From Halichondria panicea (taxonomy: Eukaryota > Porifera > Demospongiae > Suberitida > Halichondriidae), in contig NC_087389.1 of the NCBI RefSeq assembly GCF_963675165.1, positions 6,537,621-6,571,531 of the forward strand: a stretch of 33,911 nt of DNA, in the 5' to 3' direction. The notes below the pieces were generated by a model that was not told where the DNA came from, searched no databases, and saw only the letters and a program-made list of their open reading frames with translations. Shown here in pieces: positions 8,999 through 17,970 of this stretch. The translations under genes and the position numbers were made by a program. Numbering within the stretch: the first letter of the stretch is position 1; each line of letters starts with the position of its first letter.

Positions 8999-11794
8999 CC
9001 CCCGTCTGTCCGTTCGTCCCTCTGTCCCTTATCCGTGTGTGTGCAGGGGTGGCAAGTCTTCTATTCAGAAGGTTGTGTTCCACAAGCTCTCACCAAATGA
9101 GACACTATTTCTAGAGAGTACTACTAAAGTGGTCAAAGATGATGTCAGTAACAGCTCATTCGTTCAATTTCAGGTACACAAAACACTTCTCTATTGATAA
9201 TGATTGTATATGCTTGCCTGAATATATATAGATCTGGGATTTTCCTGGTCAGATCGACTTCTTTGACCCAGCGTATGATTCAGAGCACATATTTGGAGGC
9301 TGTGGAGCTCTCATCTTTGTCATTGATGCTCAGGTATAATGGTAGACCCCCTGGGTGGGTGTGGTGGACCCCCTGCATGGGTGGTCACACTAAGTTGTGT
9401 TATTCCTCTGTAGGATGAATACAGGAATGCACTGATTAGATTGCACCAAACAGTCACCAGAGCTTACCAAGTTAACCCAGCCATCAAGTTTGAGGTGTTT
9501 ATTCACAAAGTGGATGGTTTGGCAGATGAGCGAAAGATAGAAGCTCAGAGAGATATCCACCAACGTGCGACTGATGACTTGGCAGACGCTGGCTTGGATG
9601 GCATACATCTCAGCTTCTACCTCACTTCCATTTATGACCACTCCATTTTTGAGGTACCTACTTTAGATTATTATCAATGCATGTCCGTATTGTGTGTGTG
9701 TTGTGTGCAGGCCTCTAGTACTGTGTGTGTTGTGTGCAGGCCTCTAGTACTGTGTGTGTTGTGTGCAGGCCTCTAGTACTGTGTGTGTTGTGTGCAGGCC
9801 TCTAGTACTGTGTGTGTTGTGTGCAGGCCTCTAGTACTGTGTGTGTTGTGTGCAGGCCTCTAGTACTGTGTGTGTTGTGTGCAGGCCTCTAGTACTGTGT
9901 GTGTTGCGTGCAGGCCTCTAGTACTGTGTGTTGCGTGCAGGCCTCTAGTACTGTGTGTGTTGCGTGCAGGCCTCTAGTACTGTGTGTGTTGTGTGCAGGC
10001 CTCTAGTACTGTGTGTGTTGTGTGCAGGCCTCTAGTACTGTGTGTGTTGCGTGCAGGCCTCTAGTACTGTGTGTTGTGTGCAGGCCTCTAGTACTGTGTG
10101 TGTTGTGTGCAGGCCTCTAGTACTGTGTGTGTTGCGTGCAGGCCTCTAGTACTGTGTGTGTGCTGCGTGCAGGCCTCTAGTACTGTGTGTGTTGCATGCA
10201 GACCTCTAGTACTGTGTGTGTGCTGCGTGCAGGCCTCTAGTACTGTGTGTGTTGCATGCAGACCTCTAGTACTGTGTGTGTTGCGTGCAGGCCTCTAGTA
10301 CTGTGTGCAGGCCTCTAGTACTGTGTGTGTTGTGTGCAGGCCTCTAGTACTGTGTGTTGTGTGCAGGCCTCTAGTACTGTGTGTGTTGTGTGCAGGCCTC
10401 TAGTACTGTGTGTTGTGTGCAGGCCTCTAGTACTGTGTGTGTTGTGTGCAGGCCTCTAGTACTGTGTGTGTTGTGTGCAGGCCTCTAGTACTGTGTGTGT
10501 TGTGTGCAGGCCTCTAGTACTGTGTGTGTTGCGTGCAGGCCTCTAGTACTGTGTGTGTTGTGCAGGCCTCTAGTACTGTGTGTGTTGTGTGCAGGCCTCT
10601 AGTACTGTGTGTGTTGCGTGCAGGACTCTAGTACTGTGTGCAGGCCTCTAGTACTGTGTGTGTTGTGTGCAGGCCTCTAGTACTGTGTGTGTTGCGTGCA
10701 GGACTCTAGTACTGTGTGTTGTGTGCAGGCCTCTAGTACTGTGTGTTGCGTGCAGGACTCTAGTACTGTGTGCAGGCCTCTAGTACTGTGTGTGTTGTAT
10801 GCAGGCCTCTAGTACTGTGTGTGTTGCGTGCAGGCCTCTAGTACTGTGTGTGTTGTGCAGGCCTCTAGTGTAGTGTGTGTTGTATGCAGGCCTCTAGTAC
10901 TGTGTGTGTTGTGTGCAGGCCTCTAGTACTGTGTGTGTTGCGTGCAGGCCTCTAGTACTGTGTGTGTTGCGTGCAGGCCTCTATTACTGTGTGTGTTGCA
11001 GGCCTCTAATACTGTTTGTGTTGTATGCAGGCCTTTAGTCGAGTGGTTCAGAAGCTCATTCCTCAACTGCCGACTCTTGAGAATCTACTCAATATTCTGA
11101 TATCAGTAAGCCACCCTCTCTGCCTCTGCTTGTGTTGTGTTCAATAGTTTGTGTCTGTAGAACTCTGGTATTGAGAAAGCTTTCCTGTTTGACATGGTCA
11201 GCAAGATCTACATTGCCACTGACAGGTAATCCACACGTGACTGTGTGTGTGTGTTCATGTGGTTTTGTACAGTTCTCCAGTGGACATGCAGTCCTATGAG
11301 CTGTGCTGTGATATGATTGATGTGGTCATTGATGTCTCCTGTATATATGGGTAAGCCCTCACACCTCACACACACACACCCCACTCATCACACACACACA
11401 CACACACATCACACACACACGCACACACACACAGACTATCTGATGACGGTGAGGGTACTGCTTTTGATCAGCAGTCATCTTCCATTATTCGGCTCAACAA
11501 CGGCACTATTTTGTACCTAAGAGAGGTCAATAGATTCCTGTCCCTAGTGTGTCTACTAAGAGAAGATGTGTTTGAGAGACAAGGACTTATTGAGTACAAC
11601 TTCCATTGCTTTAGAGAGGCCATACAAGACGTGAGTGTGTCTACCCCCCACACACTGTTGAACCCCCCTACCACTGTTGAACCCCTCCACCACTATTGAC
11701 CCCACCCTCTTCTCTACAGGTGTTTGAGGTGCGACGGAAAGCTCTCTTGAGTCCGGATGAATCATCTACTGGGAATACAGACGATGGACACTAA
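8318..11794 (+). CDS. RRAGC: Ras-related GTP-binding protein C/D
   Basis: Coding exons: 8318-8320, 8431-8489, 8541-8624, 9047-9173, 9232-9333, 9414-9653, 11031-11105, 11161-11225, 11273-11350, 11435-11630, 11720-11794; 367 aa (human RagC about 399). Motifs: P-loop GLRRGGKS at 46-53, G3 DFPGQ at 94-98, G4 HKVD at 156-159. A C-terminal roadblock-type dimerisation half follows, with [19 protein letters not shown] and NFHCFREAI. It is the RagC/D partner of RagA/B on the lysosomal Ragulator, signalling amino-acid sufficiency to mTORC1. The only suitable start is an ATG forming the last three bases of the first exon: an in-frame TGA lies at 8249-8251 and the next Met is inside the P-loop region. 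Residue 50 is Gly where human RagC has Ser. Intron 3 (about 420 bp) and intron 6 (about 1.38 kb) are swollen by minisatellites. RagC and RagD cannot be separated here; this is probably the single pre-duplication gene. Confidence 0.95.
8361..8429 (+). repeat. (CA)n microsatellite ending at RagC/D exon 2 acceptor
   Basis: About 34 CA dinucleotides run straight into acacag|TCG, so the 3' splice site has no ordinary polypyrimidine tract. Confidence 0.92.
8641..9040 (+). repeat. minisatellite in RagC/D intron 3
   Basis: About 12 units of tcccttatccg (with g/t variants) separated by (tg)n runs of variable length. The units contain no AG, so unlike the neighbouring arrays this one does not copy the acceptor; the true acceptor gtgcag is at 9041-9046. 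Confidence 0.88.
9694..11030 (+). repeat. acceptor-bearing 29-bp minisatellite in RagC/D intron 6
   Basis: About 45 units of (tg)n, ttgtgtgcag, gcctctagtact. Each reproduces the 3' splice site gcag|gcct and the first nine bases of exon 7 (gcctttagt) with one mismatch. The last unit merges into the functional acceptor at 11030. Variants include gcgtgcag, gcaggact and shortened 18-27 bp units. Confidence 0.93.
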
Positions 11795-11800
11795 CTCTTT

Positions 11801-11806
11801 TTTATT
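11801..11806 (-). terminator. polyadenylation signal AATAAA (coiled-coil gene)
   Basis: AATAAA on the minus strand, about 352 nt past the stop codon of the minus-strand gene and just beyond the RagC/D stop codon. Confidence 0.45.
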
Positions 11807-11975
11807 GATTATTATTGGCATGCAGAATGATGTAATAATAATTCATTGTAAAAAATTACATGCATGCTCAAGATGGGCGACCCGGAGTAGATTATGAAAA
11901 CATTTCCTATGTTCTGGATGAAATTAGTTGTACATGGCCTCAAGACCACACCCAGCTTATGCCATAGTTTCGAAG

Positions 11976-11993
11976 GCGACCTGGAATCGAGAC
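11976..11993. repeat. fold-back repeat, single arm
   Basis: The segment gcgacctggaatcgagac is a diverged single arm of the fold-back family, lying between the convergent genes. Confidence 0.4.
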
Positions 11994-12112
11994 CTGGTCT
12001 GACCTTAATTTCTCTTGTGGAACACTATTCATTCTTATAGTAATCAACCTGGGACCAAGGTCACAATGTTGTTCCTGTACACAATGCTGCCCACATGACC
12101 TTTAATTACAAC

Positions 12113-12118
12113 AATAAA
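12113..12118 (+). terminator. polyadenylation signal AATAAA (RagC/D)
   Basis: A plus-strand AATAAA about 320 nt after the RagC/D stop. It is the only canonical hexamer noticed in this spacer on this strand. Confidence 0.5.
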
Positions 12119-12157
12119 TGAATGATTGGCAATATTCAATGAGTATACAAACAATGT

Positions 12158-15100
12158 TCAATGTGTCGTAGCTAGCTCTGCAGTCCGTAACTTGTCCACA
12201 CACAACAAGTGCTGTTGCTGCAAGTTACTGAAGCCACACTGCAATTCCCTCTCTCTGCCTTCCAGAGCAACAACCAGTTGCTTGTACAGTCGCAACTCAC
12301 GAAGAACATAACCTGCACACACATAAGGGTGGGCTTATGTGCATACCTAGCACACATAAGGGTGGGCTTATGTGCATACCTAGCACACTAGCATGAACAC
12401 ACATAAGGGTGGGCTTATGTGCATACCTAGCACACACATGAACACATGCACATAAGGGTGGGCTTATGTGCATACCTAGCACACTAGCATGAACACACAT
12501 AAGGGTGGTATAATGATACCTACCTAGCCTTAGGCGTACAAAGTTGGTTTGTAGTTTCTCCTTTTTCAGACGCTCCTTTAGTCGTAGCAGTGAACTCTGA
12601 CCTCCTCCAGAAGTACTGTACACACATGAGAGTTAGATCACTCACTAAATGCGAGATACTAATATACCTGATATGATTGCCCAACACTTTCTTCCTAGCT
12701 CTGAGCAGGTTCACCTCTGCCATCAGTTGGGACAGAGAGTCTTCCTTCTCCTACAAACACAGGGAATGGTGTGGACATGTATAGCCTCCTTCACAAGGCC
12801 TCAACAAGTGCGGCCTGGAATTGAGGCTAGTACATACAATGATCATACTTGTATTTGAGCAGCTCTCTTGGTGTTGACAGTGTTTGTGAGGGACAGTCCC
12901 TCCAGTACTTGTACTTGGTCACTCTTGAACCTATCCACTTGACTCTTGACCACACCCACTGTCTCACGTAGATACACACAATCTGAGTCCAGTAATAATG
13001 TCACATGACCTAGCTCGAACTCAAGACTTGACACCTGCGGTTATATAATATAATTATAACAACAGTAACCATAGCAATGACAATTACTGTTTGTTTGGAG
13101 AGATTTAGTTCTGTTTCCATGGAGACGAGGCGTACACTATGCATCTCCCTTGACGACACCAATTGCCTTGTCTGATGTAACTCATTACGTAGTGACAGAA
13201 CGTGATTCTTCATGTCGTCCTTTTCTCTCTCCCATGTTTCTTTGAATGACCTTTGACCTTTGTCTAATGAAGTGTTTTCAGTGAGTAGTTGTTGTCGTAT
13301 GGTTGCTAGGGCTTGTTGTGACCCTAGTAACCGTGCCCCCTCTGTCCTCAACTGTGCACAGGTCACCTCTAGTCTAACAGTAGCAGCACGAGACTCGGAC
13401 AATCTCTGTTTCAAGTGAACTATCTCAGCCTGTAATATAATTAAGAGAGAGCAAGCTAACACACACACTGTTGGGGAGGGGGGGCACACACACACACTGT
13501 AGGGGGGGGTACACAGACACACTGTGGGGGGGGCACACACACACAGTGGGGGGGGGGCATACACACACAGTGGGGGGGGGGCACACACACACAGTACTGC
13601 TTACCTGTGCAGTGGAGAAGCGCCTCACGGAGGAAAGCCCTGACGAGCACATACTCAACTCACTACCAACCTGCAGTTATAATTATACAAGCTGTGAGTG
13701 CCTCTGAATCTTCACCTCACTTTAAATGTAAATATAAGTAGCTACAGTGTATATACACAGTGGGACCACACTATAGGCTCTGTACACCAGCTACAGTGTA
13801 TATACACAGTGGGACCACACTATAGGCTCTGTACACTAGCTACAGTGTATATACACAGTGGGACCACACTATAGGCTCTGTACACCAGCTACAGTGTATA
13901 TACACAGTGGGACCACACTATAGGCTCTGTACACTAGCTACAGTGTATATACACAGTGGGACCACACTATAGGCTCTGTACACTAGCTACAGTGCACACA
14001 GTGGGACCATACTATAGGCTCTGTACACTAGCTACAGTGCACACAGTGGGACCACACTATAGGCTTTGTACACTAGCTACAGTGTACACAGTGGGACCAC
14101 ACTATAGGCTCTGTACACTAGCTACAGTGGGACCACACTATAGGCTCTGTACACTAGCTACAGTGTACACAGTGGGACCACACTATAGGCTCTGTACACT
14201 AGCTACAGTGTACACAGTGGGACCACACTATAGGCTCTGTACACTAGCTACAGTGCACACAGTGAGACCACACTACAGGCTCTGTACACTAGCTACAGTG
14301 CACACAGTGGGACCACACTATAGGCTCTGTACACTAGCTACAGTGCACACAGTGGGACCACACTATAGGCTCTGTACACCAGCTACAGTACACACAGTGG
14401 GACCACACTATAGGCTCTGTACACTAGCTACAGTGCACACAGTGGGACCACACTATAGGCTCTGTACACCAGCTACAGTGCACACAGTGGGACCACACTA
14501 TAGGCTCTGTACACCCTTGCTTAGCATTTGGCTATCATGTCTAAGTACATGAAAAGTTCAACCATGACCATACACATTGTATGTTTCTTCATTAGTGGTC
14601 ATGGTTGACTGCACTTCAACTTCTGCCAGCCAATCTGAAATCCTAGTGTAGCAAGAGGACTCTTGTACATGGGTTAGGGTTGTACAACACAACCACATGT
14701 GGTACAAACCCTAACCTGATGAAACTTTACAACACATACAGTATGGAGGATTTCAGATTGGCTGGCAGAAGTTGAAGTGCAGTCAACCATGACCACTAAT
14801 GAAGAAACATACAATGTGTATGGTCATGGTTGAACTTTTCAACCAACCTGAAATCCTCCGTGTATATATACATGCCATGATCAAATGGTTTGTGCCAGTT
14901 ACCAGTGACTCTCTTGACATGTTCAGTAGATCTGTTTCCATGGCGATTGAGAGCTTATTTCTCTGGAGGTGTTTAATTTGAGCTGCCCTTTGTTCCAGTA
15001 GCGCCTTCATCTCGTTGCCAAGGGCAACACGACTATCCAGCTGGCATCTAGCGCTAACTATTGCCCCTTCTAAATCAGATACTTGCTCTGCAATTAGTCG

Positions 15101-16751
15101 CTTCTGTCTCAGTACAGAGTGCAACTCATGTGTGGTGGCCTCCAGTTGACCTTTGACCTGGGAGATATCTTGCTGGTGTTGCCTGTGTGATAAAATAGAT
15201 TGCCATAATTATGTGCTCAGGGAAATTACTTAGAAGTCCCCAGAAGGGAATCGAACCCACCACCCTGACCACTAAGCCACACCTATTAACCTAACCCTAC
15301 CCAGAGATATTGTCTCATGCATGGAGTAGCTCTAGACACAGATCAGATCACTCACAGTTCTAGTGACTGGCATTTCTGAGAGAGGCTCTGAATGGTAGCC
15401 CTGAGTGTATCCACTTGTCTTTCTTTGGCCTCCTTGTAGACAACTAGAGACACTTTGGACTTCTCAACTTCATTTTGTTTGTCAGTCAACGCTACCTGTA
15501 TAGTGAGACAGTGAGACCAGGCCCATTCCTGCTTGGAGCTTACACACTTTGGCTTGCTGTGCTGACATTTCAAAGTTGGCAGAGCGTTCCTTTTCTTCTG
15601 CTAGTTTTTGTTTGATTGTGAGCAGTTGGTTCTCGAGGAGTGTGCGTGTGTGTTGAGTGGAGGCGAGGCTTTGACTCATCTCTGCATTGCGTAGAGTTAG
15701 TCTCTCCTAAAGAAAAGGGGGAGGTATAGTGTGTGTGTGTGTGTGTGTGGGGGGTGGGGGGTGGGCACAGTGTGTGTGTGTGTGGGGGGGGAGAGAGCAC
15801 AGTGTGTGTGTGTGTGTGTGAGGGGGGTGGGCACAGCGTGTGTGTGTGGGGGGGGGGAGAGAGCACAGTGTGTGTGTGTGTGTGTGAGGGGGGGCTCAGT
15901 GTGTGTGTGTGTGTGAGGGGGACACAGTGTGTGTGTGTGTGTGTGTGGGGGGTACAGTGTGTGTGTGGGGGGGGCACAGTGTGTGTGTGTGTGTGTGTGG
16001 GGGGGGGGGACATACACGGGTCTTACCAAGTCTGAGGCTTGTAGGTGAGTAGACAGACGGTGAACTTCAGATCTCAACTCTTGAACATGTGCATACACTC
16101 CTTCTAATGCTCTCTCTTTCTCACACACAGTCTGAGGGCAAAGGTCAATGATACGCTATATTAAACCCTAGGACACACCTCCTCCAGTGTGTGTATAGTC
16201 TCACGACAGTGCTTCAGTTCATTAGCCCCATCACTCTGGAACTATGGGAGAAAGGGTGTGTAGTGTGTGTGGGCGTATATAGTGTGATGTGTGTAGAGTG
16301 TACGCATGTAGTGTGGGCGTATATAGTGTAGTGTGTGCATAGTTACCTGGGAGAGCTCTGCTATAAGTTGAGACTGTTCCTCTAATACTGCACATACTTC
16401 CTCTGACTGCCTCCGACTCTCTGGACCAGGTGGGGTGGTGTGTACATACTGATACGATGGTGCATGTACCACTAACCGTCTAGTTGATCTCTCAGTCCTT
16501 GAGCCTCAGATGACAATGCAGCATTCATCTCTCGACTCTATATAGAGATGAGAGTTACTATGAGGAGGAGGCGAGTGTAGTACCTTGAGGGCATCTTGTG
16601 TGAGCCGTTGCTTGTCCCTGAGTAGAGAGGCTACTTGACACCTGAGGGTAGTAGTTTCAGAGCCATGCCCGTGTTGTGGTGTGCTCCCAGTCACTAGAAT
16701 AGGTCTCTCTGGTCGATCAGAGAGAAGGTCCACCCAGCTAGTGTCGCTCAT
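12158..16751 (-). CDS. coiled-coil protein of unknown function (about 657 aa)
   Basis: Fourteen exons, high to low: 16751-16584, 16537-16477, 16420-16347, 16241-16179, 16131-16027, 15706-15548, 15495-15356, 15182-14903, 13670-13605, 13429-13088, 13034-12849, 12750-12668, 12615-12524, 12312-12158 (stop TGA). All phases agree across GT-AG introns. After a short non-helical start (MSDTSWVDLLSDRPERP), nearly the whole product is rich in E, Q, K, L, R and S with heptad-like spacing, for example QRLTQDALK, KQKLAEEKERS, LKERLKKEKLQ, consistent with long coiled coils. The 22-residue Ser-rich exon 13670-13605 would interrupt them. No enzyme motif, signal peptide or membrane segment was seen. A centrosomal, ciliary or golgin-like scaffold is possible on composition alone; I do not recognise the family. 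An in-frame upstream ATG at 16799 could add 16 residues. Confidence 0.75.
12313..12510 (-). repeat. minisatellite filling the last intron of the coiled-coil gene
   Basis: In gene sense, four units start gtatgcacataagcccaccc and end cttatgtgtg plus ctag, with variable spacers. The unit edge ctag|gtatg resembles the real donor gctag|gtagg and the unit end resembles the real acceptor cttatgtgtgtgcag. Confidence 0.85.
12782..12830. mobile_element. 49-bp fold-back element (MITE-like)
   Basis: It starts tagcctc and ends gaggcta, containing gcggcctggaattgaggc. It lies in intron 11 of the coiled-coil gene. Confidence 0.55.
13463..13597. repeat. CA/poly-G minisatellite in an intron of the coiled-coil gene
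   Basis: About five units of (ac)n, then agtg or ctgt, then a run of 7-9 G, on the plus strand. In transcript sense this is a C-rich and GU-rich stretch. The G runs could form quadruplexes on the template strand. Confidence 0.85.
13745..14513. repeat. 49/45-bp minisatellite (about 17 units)
   Basis: The unit is cagtgggaccacactatagg followed by ctctgtacactagctacagtg. The first five units carry a tatatac insert (49 bp), later ones are 45 bp and one is 35 bp (near 14128). The 49-bp form contains the 12-bp palindrome gtgtatatacac. It lies in intron 8 of the minus gene. A plus-strand open frame across it is a repeat artefact. Confidence 0.92.
14551..14840. mobile_element. 290-bp element with perfect 94-bp terminal inverted repeats
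   Basis: Arms 14551-14644 and 14747-14840 are exact reverse complements by eye over 94 bp, starting gaaaagttcaaccatgacc. The 102-bp centre contains a second inverted pair (ggttagggttgtac at 14672 and gtacaaaccctaacc at 14702). No ORF. It lies in intron 8 of the coiled-coil gene. It is probably a young fold-back or MITE-type transposon, or a recent inverted duplication. Confidence 0.85.
15219..15308 (-). mobile_element. tRNA-derived SINE-like element, copy 2 (internally deleted)
   Basis: On the minus strand: atctctggg, A-box-like gtggcttagtgg, B box ggttcgattcc, then ggggactt and aagtaatttccct, matching copy 1 at 5015-5132. About 30 bp between the boxes (the anticodon-arm equivalent) are missing, so A and B boxes nearly touch. 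Confidence 0.6.
15731..16012. repeat. (TG)n/poly-G minisatellite in intron 5 of the coiled-coil gene
   Basis: Eight or nine units of gcacagtg, (tg)n and a G run of 4-10. The segment ggggggtggggggtggg near 15749 is a strong quadruplex motif with one-base loops on the plus (template) strand. Confidence 0.88.
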
Positions 16752-17970
16752 GTCAATATACCATGTATGTAGTATGTGCCAGTACACATTTGCAAACATG
16801 TGAAAGCCCGGCGTTGCCTCGAGTTCATAAGCGCCAAGCCACTCGGGTTATTTTCGAGGCACTCAGCAGTTTTTGCACACAATTGTAAACCCACAATGTA
16901 AACATAGACTACTACAGGCTATATAGCTATACTTGAGTGGTTTCTTTACTAATTTGCAGTATCAAATTGAGCCAGTGTACTAACACAACAACTATAGATA
17001 TAGGTCGCAGTAATAAGGCGAGAATGGTGTACCAGAGCTGAGGTGTGTATTTCATATATCACACAGAAAAAAATAGCTAGAAATTTGAAATGACAGCAGT
17101 GACAGCAGCGGCGTAGGAAGAGAGTTATCACTTAGCATGGATAGTAGAAACAGTTTAGAAGGGGAGCTGATACGCATGTATTAATTTTGCATGTTCTGGG
17201 ATTCTTTGCAATTGAACTTGAGTAAAATGCAAGCATGCAGTGTTAATTAGGGGCCTGGTTCCTACTTTAGTACACCATGCACTAGCTGGACAGTACGTAC
17301 TGCAGATGCATGGTCTCCCATGCACCCATACCAAGTCAGGACCAAGTAAGGTAATGCTAAAGAAACCTTACATTGTCACCAATCAAATGCAGAGCTGGCT
17401 AGCTATGATTTGAGACAGTCATTTGCAGCCACGGGACAAAGAGAGAGCAAGACAAGGTGTACCCTGCCGGCTGTCTCCTTGTACGTAGGTCACTTGGTGA
17501 GCGCTATAGCGTGGTAGATCTAGTTGGATATTATATATAGTGACAGCCTTGTGTTAAAGTAGCTTTGTGTATACTGTCCTTATATTGTTCTCTCATGTCT
17601 TACTCACAGATAACTACTCAACGCTGCACAGCACAGGATTCAGCATTCAATCACTCTCATAATTTTATTGTCATTTCATCTTTTATGGGGGACGCCCCAC
17701 TCTTAATTTTTATCACTGAATGGCTGCTGACGTACGTATATATAAGAGCACTACAAGATACGACAGGAAAGGGTCAGTATAATAATTATGTATTGTCCCA
17801 TGCACAGTGATGTAGTGTACTATCTGTTACTTCCTCTGGTATTCAGCCCCTTATAATTATCTTCACTGAATTTATATGGATGTATGGATGATTCTTAGCC
17901 CAGCTTTCTGATCGAGGAGGAGATGATCTGCTATTGGCTCTGAGTGATGGAGTGGATCTACCTCTGAGAG
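16752..17970. other. spacer upstream of the coiled-coil gene
   Basis: It must contain the minus-gene promoter at its left end. I found no supportable exon. A 30-base segment at 17341-17370 (accaagtaaggtaatgct and following) recurs twice on the far side of the arrays at 27213 and 27272. Confidence 0.5.

Noticed and set aside
8566-9197. Several 150-190 codon frames rich in Val-Cys
   Set aside because: They arise from (tg)n repeats in RagC/D intron 3; real exons lie at both ends in a different splice arrangement.
12172-12357. 61-codon minus-strand frame starting MFFVSCD
   Set aside because: Wrong frame of the true last exon (12312-12158), which joins exon 13 in phase to give YVLRELRLYKQ and ends at TGA 12158-12160.
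13956-14552. 198-codon plus-strand open frame with a repeated YRLCTLATV pattern
   Set aside because: It is the 45-bp minisatellite, whose length is a multiple of three, lying in an intron of the minus-strand gene.
14672-14716. Interstitial telomere sequence
   Set aside because: Only about one and a half TTAGGG-like repeats in each arm of a small inverted repeat; too short to claim a telomeric origin.
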